The position numbers and the translations under genes were made by a program. Shown here piece after piece: positions 1-6,078 of a stretch of DNA of 12,168 nt (its first letter is position 1; each line of letters opens with the position of its first letter). The notes below the pieces were generated by a model that was not told where the DNA came from, searched no databases, and was given only the letters and a program-made list of their open reading frames with translations. Source of the DNA: Segatella salivae DSM 15606 (GTDB taxonomy: Bacteria; Bacteroidota; Bacteroidia; Bacteroidales; Bacteroidaceae); assembly GCF_000185845.1 (NCBI RefSeq), contig NZ_GL629647.1, forward strand, positions 471,698 through 483,865, given 5' to 3'.

Positions 1-10
1 AACGCTTTTC

Positions 11-41
11 TTGTTCAATCAACAAACTTTCTCTATATTTG
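11..41 (+). promoter_or_regulatory. Bacteroidetes-type promoter of the YtxH operon
   Basis: TTG at 11-13 and TATATTTG at 34-41 are separated by 20 bases, which matches the known Bacteroidetes sigma-ABfr consensus (TTG about 20 bases upstream of TAnnTTTG). Transcription would start near 47-49, giving a leader of about 65 bases before the ATG at 114. No other promoter is needed for the three closely packed genes that follow. Confidence 0.75.
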
Positions 42-113
42 CGTATGTATTCAAGATGTTATTCAAAATACTTCAAGAAACATTTTACAATTGTATAATT
101 TAATTTTAAGATT

Positions 114-335
114 ATGAAGACTTTAGGTTACATTGGAGCTTTCTTAGGGGGCGCAATTGCAGGTGCTGCATTAGGTCTATTAATGGCTCCAGAAAAAGGT
201 ACTGACACACGCTCAAAGATTACAGATGCTGTAGATGATTTCTGCAAAAGACATAACATAAAACTTACACGCAAAGAGGTAGATGACTTGATTGATGACA
301 TCAAAGATATCGCACCTGATGCTGTAGCAGAATAA
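114..335 (+). CDS. YtxH domain-containing small envelope/stress protein
   Basis: This 73-residue protein belongs to the YtxH family (general-stress proteins first named in Bacillus). The family signature is clear: a Gly/Ala-rich membrane-inserting segment at residues 5-24 followed directly by a LLMAPEKGTDTR motif (residues 22-33), then a charged helical tail. The N-terminal segment probably sits in the inner membrane with the tail in the cytoplasm. The biochemical role of the family is not established. It is the first gene of a three-gene operon: the stop codon is followed after 3 bases by the ATG of the next gene. The start at 114 is the only ATG that keeps the whole hydrophobic segment. Confidence 0.85.
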   Translation: MKTLGYIGAFLGGAIAGAALGLLMAPEKGTDTRSKITDAVDDFCKRHNIKLTRKEVDDLIDDIKDIAPDAVAE

Positions 336-338
336 GAT

Positions 339-689
339 ATGTTCTCAAACGACAGAAATATTGAAACTATAGGGCAACTCGTTGAGGTGCTTAAACATTA
401 CATCGAGCTTCAAAAAGAATCTATGAAGCTTGATGTAGTGGAAAAAATTGTGCATCTTATTACAGCAGTTACAATCTCTGCAATAATCGTTGGATTAGTA
501 ATACTGGCCCTTATCTATCTCAGTTTTGCAGCTGCTTTTCTTTTAAGTAACTGCGTAGGCACCGTTGCTGCATTCTCCATTGTTGGATGTTGCTATCTAT
601 CTATGCTTATCCTTTGCGTCATTTTCAGACATCAATGGATAGAAAAACCATTAGTTCGCTTCTTAGCTCAACTCTTTTTTAGCAAGTAA
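339..689 (+). CDS. Holin-like membrane protein (PF07332 / DUF1469 family)
   Basis: This 116-residue protein has an amphipathic N-terminal helix (about residues 8-40: GQLVEVLKHYIELQKESMKL), two long hydrophobic segments (about 42-74 and 77-101) and a short basic C-terminus. That layout fits the Phage_holin_3_6 / DUF1469 family, common in Bacteroidetes chromosomes next to YtxH genes. Despite the family name, nothing here points to a phage: there are no lysis, capsid or integrase genes. It is probably an inner-membrane protein acting with its operon partners in envelope or stress physiology (inference). Gaps of 3 bases on each side imply one transcript. Confidence 0.8.
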   Translation: MFSNDRNIETIGQLVEVLKHYIELQKESMKLDVVEKIVHLITAVTISAIIVGLVILALIYLSFAAAFLLSNCVGTVAAFSIVGCCYLSMLILCVIFRHQWIEKPLVRFLAQLFFSK

Positions 690-692
690 TTT

Positions 693-938
693 ATGGAAAC
701 AATCAAAGAATGTCAATCACTTAACGATATAAAATTACGTAAAGAGATTATACGTAATGCTATATTAGAGGATGAAAAAAAAATAGGAACACTATGGCAT
801 AGCCTATTCAAACCATCCGACATCTTTGACAGAAACTCTTCGCCATCAAAAAGAATCACAAGCTTCATTAATACTGGAGCAAGCATAATTGATGGTGCAA
901 TCTTAGGCTGGAAGCTTTATAGGAAGTTTAGACGATAA
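693..938 (+). CDS. Small conserved-type hypothetical protein, third gene of the YtxH operon
   Basis: I do not recognise a named family in this 81-residue protein. The first half is a charged helix (KLRKEIIRNAILEDEKKIG), and the C-terminal third holds a moderately hydrophobic stretch (about residues 58-75, FINTGASIIDGAILGWKL) ending in a basic tail (YRKFRR). It could be a peripheral or single-pass membrane protein. Support for its being a real gene is positional: it starts 3 bases after the holin-like gene, shares its strand, and has similar codon use. Its last 11 bases overlap the 3' end of the convergent hydrolase gene. Confidence 0.7.
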   Translation: METIKECQSLNDIKLRKEIIRNAILEDEKKIGTLWHSLFKPSDIFDRNSSPSKRITSFINTGASIIDGAILGWKLYRKFRR

Positions 939-1695
939 TCGTTTCTCCATCAAAACCAAATTGAATTCCTGAAGGAAGTAATAGGTTTGCCTTTGCATGT
1001 AGGCCTATTTCGTGTGTCATATGAATGAGAAACACTCTCTTAACCCCTAACTTTCTTGCAAAAGAAATGGCATCATCCACCAATTGATGACTATGATGTT
1101 CGCGTTTCCATCGCAATGCATTAATGACTAAAACACTAATCCCTGATAGATATTCAAATTCTTTTTCTTCTATATTTTTCATGTCAGTGATATAAGCAAG
1201 TTTGCCTATCCTATATCCCAAGATTGGTAATTTATCATGCATTACCGTTATCGGCATAACCTCAATATCACCAATATTAAATCCAACATGAGGTTTGATT
1301 TCATGTAAAATAAGCCTTGGTACTCCAGGATATAAATCTCCTTTCTCCGGAAAACAATACGGCATATTATGTTTTAAGCCTTTAATGACATCAGTATTTG
1401 AATAGATATTGATATCTCCGAAACGGCAAAAAGGTCTTAAATCGTCTATTCCTCCAACATGATCATAATGAATATGTGTTAACAGAACAGCGTCAATTTT
1501 ACGAAAAGGCTGTGCCAACATCTGCATTCTAAAGTCTGGTCCACAATCAATCAGAATTCGTGTTGAAGCTGTTTCTATTAAAACTGAGGTTCGAAATCTA
1601 CGATCATGTGGATCATTACTTTTGCAAACTTCACAATTACAACCTAAAACAGGAACTCCTTGCGATGTACCTGTTCCCAAAAGAGTTACTTTCAT
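928..1695 (-). CDS. MBL-fold metallo-hydrolase, PhnP-like
   Basis: This 255-residue protein is a metallo-beta-lactamase-fold hydrolase. The metal-binding signature HIHYDH lies at residues 74-79 (H74, H76, D78, H79); H153 (in VMHDK), D171 and a C-terminal H225/H228 supply further likely ligands. An N-terminal GCNCEVC motif (C19, C21, C24) matches the structural zinc site of E. coli PhnP, a cyclic phosphate phosphodiesterase acting late in phosphonate breakdown. No phosphonate genes are nearby, so the substrate is unknown and only a phosphodiesterase-type activity is inferred. Its ATG overlaps the murB stop by four bases (ATGA), which suggests translational coupling as the last gene of a three-gene minus-strand operon. 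The 3' end overlaps the convergent upstream operon by 11 bases. Confidence 0.85.
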   Translation of the reverse strand: MKVTLLGTGTSQGVPVLGCNCEVCKSNDPHDRRFRTSVLIETASTRILIDCGPDFRMQMLAQPFRKIDAVLLTHIHYDHVGGIDDLRPFCRFGDINIYSNTDVIKGLKHNMPYCFPEKGDLYPGVPRLILHEIKPHVGFNIGDIEVMPITVMHDKLPILGYRIGKLAYITDMKNIEEKEFEYLSGISVLVINALRWKREHHSHQLVDDAISFARKLGVKRVFLIHMTHEIGLHAKANLLLPSGIQFGFDGETIIV

Positions 1696-2706
1696 CGAAT
1701 ATTAACCTCAGGATTAATCCATATACCAAAGCGTTTTTGCACATCACGCTGAATGGTTTCACATAATGTTACAATATCTTTTCCCGTGGCTCCCCCAAGG
1801 TTTATCAACACCAAAGCTTGTTTGTCATGGACAGCAGCCTTGCCCAAAGCCTTACCTTTCCATCCGCATTGTTCTATCATCCAACCCGCAGGAATTTTAT
1901 ATTCATTTTGCGATACTCGATAAAAAGGCATTTGTGGATAATCAGAAAGCAACTGTTTGTGTTTCTTTTCATCTACAATTGGATTCATAAAGAAACTTCC
2001 CGCATTCCCCGTCACCTTTGGATCAGGTAGCTTTTCTTGACGAATCTCAATAATAATATTACGCAATTGTTCTGCAGTTGGCTTCTCTATTTGCTTCTCT
2101 ACAAGCTTGATCTTAATATTCCCATAATCTAAATGCGATTCAAAAAGACTTGAGAGTCGATATGTAACGGCTGTAATGAGATACTTATCTCTCCATTCAT
2201 GCTTGAATTTACTCTGTCTATAACCATACTGACAATCTTCATTTGAAAAACAAATGAGTTTCCCTGACTCTATTTCTACAGCTTCAATCGAATGTATAAA
2301 GTCTTTTATCTCAACGCCATAAGCACCGATATTCTGAACAGCACTGGCCCCCACTTCGCCAGGAATAAGTGATAAGTTCTCTAAACCATAGTATCTATGC
2401 GCAACAGCATAATCCACTATGTTATCAAAAAAGCTCTCCAGAACCACAACGAAGGAAATAATCATTGCCTGTCTGTTTAACTTCAATACCATGTATAGCC
2501 GAATGAATAACTGTTCCAGAATAATCACCTTTTAATAAAAGATTACTTCCTTCACCTATTATTAATAATGGCCTATCCTCTTCATTCAATTGAGAAACTA
2601 AGTCAACAGCCTCTTGAATAGAAGAATATTCCAGAAACCTTTTACAAGAAGCAGCTATTCCAAACGTATTATGTTCTAATAAACCATAATCTCTTATATC
2701 TTTCAT
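1692..2706 (-). CDS. murB: UDP-N-acetylenolpyruvoylglucosamine reductase (MurB), frame broken once
   Basis: MurB reduces UDP-GlcNAc-enolpyruvate to UDP-MurNAc with NADPH and FAD, a committed cytoplasmic step of peptidoglycan synthesis. The reading frame is split. Residues 1-93 are read from 2706 to a TGA at 2427-2425; the rest continues in the +1 frame from GAT at 2426-2424 to the stop at 1692. Rejoined, the product is 337 residues, close to E. coli MurB (342). Landmarks are the FAD-binding IIGEGSNLLL, IPGEVGASAVQNIGAYGVE, KLPDPKVTGNAGSFFMNP (holding the catalytic-type Ser) and the C-terminal INPEV. The break lies in a run of six T; five T would restore the frame. Because murB is normally essential and both halves look intact, a sequencing error or frameshifting is likelier than a dead gene. 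The gene starts 10 bases after the DUF4348 stop. Confidence 0.88.
2425..2439 (-). other. Frame break in murB with RF2-like +1 frameshift context
   Basis: The coding strand reads GGA GAG CTT TTT TGA. The TGA closes the first frame, and skipping one T enters the second frame (GAT AAC ATA), which continues MurB without loss of sequence. A purine-rich GGAGAG (2439-2434) stands three bases upstream of TTT TGA. This is the arrangement of the E. coli prfB shift site (AGGGGG, three bases, CTT TGA). A P-site tRNA on TTT could re-pair perfectly with TTT in the +1 frame. The same bases encode the conserved GSGE of MurB, so the resemblance may be chance, and a homopolymer read error remains the simplest explanation. 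Confidence 0.5.
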
Positions 2707-2716
2707 AACAGACTCC

Positions 2717-3571
2717 TTACATTGAAAGTTTAGTCAACATCCATTTTCCTTTATGGCGCTTGAAGGTCAACTCTGTTTCCAATCCATTTGCAATTCCTCG
2801 CATAACAAAAATCTTTTGGTCACTCTCCGTGTACTTCTGACCATATATAATATTATATATCAAGCCATGAGGAAGCTGTGGTGCAAACGAAGGCCATTGC
2901 TCTGGGAGTAACGTTCCAGATGTTGTCGTGAAATCATTATCAGGATCTGGGCCAACAAAAATTAAAGGATCATGAACACTCTTCACCTGGAATGCAGAAT
3001 CAACAGCAAAACGTTGATAAAACTTTAAGAATGAAGCATTAGAGTTTTGATACATATGTTTATAGTTGATTGAAGTCAACATCCACTCACCATTGATGCG
3101 ATTAAAAAGATATTGTTTAACGTTTTTCGTCTTAAAATATATCTTTTCAACAACAACATGGCTAATAGTTGTATCCTTAACTACATGCATTTGTTTGATA
3201 TTATCAAAGATTAAAGTATAGAAATCCTGCCTCATGAAGAAGTTATCTATCTTCCATTCATTCTTTGCAATCGTTTTAATGACTTTCCCATCTGTATATA
3301 CTGGCAAAGGAAAATGAATTCGTTTACGTTGTAGTTTCCTATTTGCTGCAAAGTTAAAAAAGAAGTCATCAAAGAGTTCATCGGCAGCTTTTGGCATAGG
3401 CTGTTCTATCATTAAAGCTTCCATTGTATCAGCAGATGTTGAGTCTTTCTGCATAGAATCAATCGTAGTACTATCCGTTAGAGATGCTTTTTTGTCTGTA
3501 CATCCCGTGGTAGTAATACAAGCTGTTATCACAACAAATATAAAAACAAAAGCTAAAGTAAACCTTCTCAT
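2717..3571 (-). CDS. DUF4348 domain-containing lipoprotein
   Basis: This 284-residue protein begins with a basic and hydrophobic signal sequence (MRRFTLAFVFIFVVITAC). C18 in the context ITAC fits a signal-peptidase-II lipobox; C24 (TTGC) is an alternative. A low-complexity Ser/Thr/Asp linker (about 25-50) leads to the globular part, whose DELFDDFFFNFAANRKLQRK opening and Trp-rich body match DUF4348, a family largely confined to Bacteroides and Prevotella. The function is unknown; the protein is probably anchored in the outer or inner membrane facing the periplasm. It is the first gene of the operon with murB and the PhnP-like hydrolase, with its own promoter at 3647-3617, so an envelope role is reasonable but unproven. 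Confidence 0.82.
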   Translation of the reverse strand: MRRFTLAFVFIFVVITACITTTGCTDKKASLTDSTTIDSMQKDSTSADTMEALMIEQPMPKAADELFDDFFFNFAANRKLQRKRIHFPLPVYTDGKVIKTIAKNEWKIDNFFMRQDFYTLIFDNIKQMHVVKDTTISHVVVEKIYFKTKNVKQYLFNRINGEWMLTSINYKHMYQNSNASFLKFYQRFAVDSAFQVKSVHDPLIFVGPDPDNDFTTTSGTLLPEQWPSFAPQLPHGLIYNIIYGQKYTESDQKIFVMRGIANGLETELTFKRHKGKWMLTKLSM

Positions 3572-3616
3572 ACCTATTTTAATTATGTCTAAATTTGTTA
3601 AATTACAAATTCAATG

Positions 3617-3647
3617 CAAAAATACAACTTTATTTCGATTATAACAA
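3617..3647 (-). promoter_or_regulatory. Promoter of the DUF4348-murB-hydrolase operon
   Basis: Read on the minus strand, TTG (3647-3645) is followed after 20 bases by TATTTTTG (3624-3617), an exact TAnnTTTG -7 element with standard spacing. Transcription would start near 3610, about 40 bases before the ATG at 3571. Confidence 0.7.
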
Positions 3648-3718
3648 CAAACAAAGATAAAAATAAAAAGCAAGTACAAAAATATCATTTTGCACTTTTT
3701 TTTTTCCAATAAAATACG

Positions 3719-3726
3719 TAACTTTG
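3719..3726 (+). promoter_or_regulatory. -7 element of the pheS promoter
   Basis: TAACTTTG exactly fits TAnnTTTG and lies 39 bases before the pheS ATG. The nearest upstream TTG (3690-3692) is 26 bases away, longer than the usual 19-21, and a run of ten T (3696-3705) lies in between. The upstream element is therefore weak or absent. Confidence 0.6.
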
Positions 3727-3765
3727 CGCTGTGTTGAATGAATTAAAAACGTTTTTAACAAGTAT

Positions 3766-4806
3766 ATGCTTTTAGAGAAAATAGAAGAACTTCTCAAAGA
3801 AGTTAGCAATTTGTCTGCAAAGAATGCAGAAGATGTTGAGCAATTGCGATTAAAATATCTCAGTAAGAAGGGAGAAATTAATGCTCTTATGGCTGATTTT
3901 CGCAATGTTGCAGCTGATGAAAAGAAGAATATCGGTATTAAAATTAACGAGTTAAAAAAGACCGTTACCGATAAAATCAATAGTTTGAGAGAACAACTTG
4001 ACGAAAATCAGACTGAAGGGGCTGACATTGATCTAACAAGAACAGCCTACCCTATTCGCTTAGGGACACGACATCCTCTAACAATTGTTACGAATAAAAT
4101 TATTGATATCTTTCAACGCATGGGCTTTGTCATGGCAGATGGCCCTGAAATTGATGATGATAAGCATGTATTTACCATGTTAAATTTCGCCGCAGATCAT
4201 CCTGCACGCGACATGCAAGACACATTCTTCATCGAACAAAGTGATCCGAATGATGTAACAAAGAACATTCTATTGCGTTCCCATACTTCTGGAGATCAGT
4301 CACACTTTATGGAGACTCACAAGCCTCCTTTCCGTATTCTTTGTCCAGGACGTGTGTATAGAAATGAAGCCATCAGCGCTCGTGCGCATTGTTTCTTCCA
4401 TCAAGTTGAAGGATTGTATGTTGATAAAAATGTCAGCTTTACAGACCTTAAACAAGTTCTTCTCACCTTTGCTCGTGAGATGTTTGGGCCAGAAACCAAG
4501 ATTCGTCTACGCCCAAGCTACTTCCCTTTCACTGAACCAAGTGCAGAAATGGATATCTCTTGCCATATCTGTGGAGGAAAAGGGTGCAGCTTCTGCAAAC
4601 AAACAGGTTGGGTAGAAATCTTAGGTTGTGGAATGGTTGACCCCAATGTACTTGAAGCTTGTGGAATAGACAGTAAAGAATATACAGGATATGCCTTTGG
4701 AATGGGAGTTGAACGAATAACCAATCTCAAATATCGTGTGAGTGATCTAAGGCTATTCTCTGAGAATGATACACGTTTCTTAAAAGAATTTGAAACTGTA
4801 CATTAA
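3766..4806 (+). CDS. pheS: Phenylalanine--tRNA ligase alpha subunit
   Basis: PheS is the catalytic subunit of the cytoplasmic alpha2-beta2 enzyme that charges tRNA-Phe with phenylalanine. The 346-residue product is slightly longer than E. coli PheS (327). Residues 1-90 form the charged coiled-coil arm that contacts tRNA. The class II core follows: motif 2 around FRILCPGRVYRNEAISARAH, with HCFFHQVEGL, and motif 3 GMGVERI near the C-terminus. The extra length is partly a Cys cluster, C266-x2-C269-x4-C274-x2-C277 (CHICGGKGCSFC), a probable zinc knuckle before EILGCGMVDPNVL. No pheT follows: the gene ends in a terminator, so the beta subunit must be encoded elsewhere, as is common in Bacteroidetes. 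The start at 3766 gives the expected N-terminal arm. Confidence 0.95.
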   Translation: MLLEKIEELLKEVSNLSAKNAEDVEQLRLKYLSKKGEINALMADFRNVAADEKKNIGIKINELKKTVTDKINSLREQLDENQTEGADIDLTRTAYPIRLGTRHPLTIVTNKIIDIFQRMGFVMADGPEIDDDKHVFTMLNFAADHPARDMQDTFFIEQSDPNDVTKNILLRSHTSGDQSHFMETHKPPFRILCPGRVYRNEAISARAHCFFHQVEGLYVDKNVSFTDLKQVLLTFAREMFGPETKIRLRPSYFPFTEPSAEMDISCHICGGKGCSFCKQTGWVEILGCGMVDPNVLEACGIDSKEYTGYAFGMGVERITNLKYRVSDLRLFSENDTRFLKEFETVH

Positions 4807-4821
4807 CATAGAAATTAGGTA

Positions 4822-4841
4822 TTTGACGGAATATTGTCAAA
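4822..4841 (+). repeat. Short inverted repeat after pheS
   Basis: TTTGAC and GTCAAA form six-base arms around an eight-base loop (GGAATATT), 15 bases after the pheS stop. There is no T run after it, so it is more likely a 3' stabilising hairpin, or chance, than a terminator. Confidence 0.35.
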
Positions 4842-4860
4842 CACTATAAGACATAATATA

Positions 4861-4896
4861 AAAGAATAATCCTCATCAAAGGGTTATTCTTTTTTT
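4861..4896. terminator. Bidirectional intrinsic terminator downstream of pheS
   Basis: AAAGAATAATCC (4861-4872) pairs with GGGTTATTCTTT (4881-4892) as a 12-pair stem with one G-T pair and an eight-base loop. It is followed on the plus strand by a run of T through 4896, as expected for pheS termination. Read on the minus strand the same stem is followed by TTTTATATT, so it could also end transcripts coming from the right, including the small reading frame at 4998-4903. Confidence 0.8.
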
Positions 4897-4902
4897 ATGA
4901 AT

Positions 4903-4998
4903 CTATGAATCTAAACGGATAGAATACGTCAAAAGAATGATGCTTAGAAAACTAATAACGCACAAAAATACAACCATTAATACCAATAAATAATCCAT
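4903..4998 (-). CDS. Possible 31-residue single-pass membrane peptide
   Basis: An ATG at 4998-4996 opens a 31-codon frame closed by TAG at 4905-4903. The peptide starts MDY and then runs as an almost unbroken hydrophobic segment (residues 4-24, including LLVLMVVFLCVISFLSIILL), ending TYSIRLDS. That is the size and shape of bacterial small membrane proteins such as KdpF or CydX, but I recognise no specific family and no kdp or cyd genes are adjacent. The stop lies 7 bases before the bidirectional terminator, a suggestive arrangement. I see no TAnnTTTG promoter upstream on this strand, and AT-rich DNA produces hydrophobic frames by chance, so confidence is limited. Confidence 0.35.
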   Translation of the reverse strand: MDYLLVLMVVFLCVISFLSIILLTYSIRLDS

Positions 4999-5476
4999 AC
5001 TTTATATCAACTACATCTTATTGAAATTTTAAAACGATAGAAATTGTATAGTAAAGTAATAGCATTCACTCAGTCATTTAATAGAGATTATTTCACAATT
5101 TCAATGAGTTTGTTTTTTATTCAACACAAATAATATAACTTATTGAATTAAAGCATATTACATACATCCATTAATTGTATAGACAAAGCATAAAATACAC
5201 TTTGAAAAAACTCTGATTTATATTTTAAAAGCCATAAGTATATAGGCTCTATATCATGCATCTGACACTTAGAAATCGTCTGTTTGACAATACAAAATTT
5301 ATAAAAACAACATCCTACTCCATATCAAACAACTCTTAAATGAAGAAAAATATTCGGCATATTTAATTGAAGTTAACAAAGTAAATAATACAAAGTATAT
5401 CCAATAACAAATTGACTTTCCCAGTTAATAAATTAAAAAAAGAAATGATTTTTTATATTTACCAAATCAAAATTTT
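4999..5476. other. AT-rich intergenic gap with no convincing gene
   Basis: About 480 bases of very AT-rich DNA (the 60 bases from 5101 hold 11 G or C by hand count). Neither strand carries a frame longer than about 40 codons with recognisable features, and I see no tRNA, array or transposase remnant. The gap separates the lower-G+C housekeeping genes on the left from the higher-G+C metal efflux cluster on the right. Confidence 0.6.
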
Positions 5477-5484
5477 TAATTTTG
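5477..5484 (+). promoter_or_regulatory. -7 element in front of the efflux cluster
   Basis: TAATTTTG is an exact TAnnTTTG match. Its last base is only 7 bases before the ATG at 5492, so transcription would begin at or next to the start codon. No TTG is found at the usual distance upstream (T-rich sequence instead), so activation by a regulator is possible. Confidence 0.5.
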
Positions 5485-5491
5485 CAAAATA

Positions 5492-5953
5492 ATGAAGCGC
5501 ATGCTATCCATCATAATGCTGCTGTTTTTCCTGGTAAGTGTATCGGGAGTAAACGTGAATATTCACTATTGCGATAGTGAATTGATAGGCATGACCGTAA
5601 ATGGCATTCATTTTAAGACAGAAGCTGGACAGGAGATGGCTGATTCTTGCAATGAGAATACGGGCTGTCCGATGTGTAAGCATGTTGCGCATCATTACCA
5701 GCTGCACCAGCAATTCATGCAAAGCAGCACGCCACAGGTGCATCCTTTGCTCCTGGCCAACGATTGGTTTCATGGCGTAACCATCAACTTTGATTACTTT
5801 TTATTTAATTTTATACCTGCAGAGGAGGGCAGCAACGGCAACGCTTATGCGTATGTTAACTCCTACTTGGGCTGCCTTTACCTTCCGTATAGCGGACTTC
5901 GGGCTCCTCCTACGATGAAACGGATTTCGTTTCAACATTTATTTATGGTATAA
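5492..5953 (+). CDS. HYC_CC_PP-type exported Cys/His-rich protein of the metal efflux cluster
   Basis: This 153-residue protein has a signal sequence (residues 1-19, hydrophobic core LSIIMLLFFLVSVSG). The mature part begins with an HYC motif (H25-Y26-C27), then C53, a CPMC pair (C59, C62) flanked by His (H64, H67, H68), and ends with an APP motif. These are the landmarks for which the Bacteroidetes HYC_CC_PP family is named; its members often lie beside copper or heavy-metal efflux genes. The biochemical role is not established. The Cys/His/Met arrangement and the position directly upstream of cusA suggest a periplasmic metal-binding or sensing partner (inference). If transcription starts at 5489-5491 as the -7 element implies, the mRNA is almost leaderless; M4 at 5501 is an alternative start that keeps the signal peptide. 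A 125-base structured spacer separates it from cusA. Confidence 0.75.
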   Translation: MKRMLSIIMLLFFLVSVSGVNVNIHYCDSELIGMTVNGIHFKTEAGQEMADSCNENTGCPMCKHVAHHYQLHQQFMQSSTPQVHPLLLANDWFHGVTINFDYFLFNFIPAEEGSNGNAYAYVNSYLGCLYLPYSGLRAPPTMKRISFQHLFMV

Positions 5954-5982
5954 TTTGACCGAACCGAAAGTTTGATTTTCGC

Positions 5983-6029
5983 AAGAAAAGAGACCGATCG
6001 TACAGATACGATTGGGCGATGCTTTTCTT
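5983..6029 (+). promoter_or_regulatory. Strong hairpin in the spacer before cusA, possible attenuator
   Basis: CCGATCGTA (5994-6002) and TACGATTGG (6007-6015) form a nine-pair stem with one G-T pair and a four-base CAGA loop. Outside it, AAGAAAAG (5983-5990) pairs with CTTTTCTT (6022-6029), giving an A-tract/hairpin/T-tract layout like the pheS terminator but with an internal bulge. It could partly terminate or process the transcript between the HYC gene and cusA. I see no TAnnTTTG promoter between it and the cusA ATG, so cusA probably depends on read-through. Confidence 0.5.
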
Positions 6030-6078
6030 TTGATGAGTCTTTAGCACGGGTGAGGTCGTTAAATAACAAGTACATTCA

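Noticed and set aside
339..689. Holin-like gene as evidence for a prophage
   Set aside because: PF07332 proteins are ordinary chromosomal genes in Bacteroidetes and no other phage function is present.
1560..2030. Plus-strand frames of about 70 codons over the hydrolase and murB genes
   Set aside because: They lie antisense to well-supported genes and show no motif of their own.
4896..4911. Tandem TATGAATC repeat as an insertion-site duplication
   Set aside because: Only two adjacent eight-base copies with nothing between them and no mobile element; best read as chance.
5194..5202. TACACTTTG as a promoter element in the gap
   Set aside because: It has three bases between TA and TTTG instead of two and no gene follows at a sensible distance.
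5160..5270. Minus-strand 37-codon frame starting with Met-His-Asp in the AT-rich gap
   Set aside because: No promoter, no recognisable motif, and a composition typical of chance frames in very AT-rich DNA.
5243..5340. Plus-strand frame of about 27 codons (MHLTLRNRLFDN...) in the AT-rich gap
   Set aside because: Short, no signal or domain, and no TAnnTTTG element at a useful distance.
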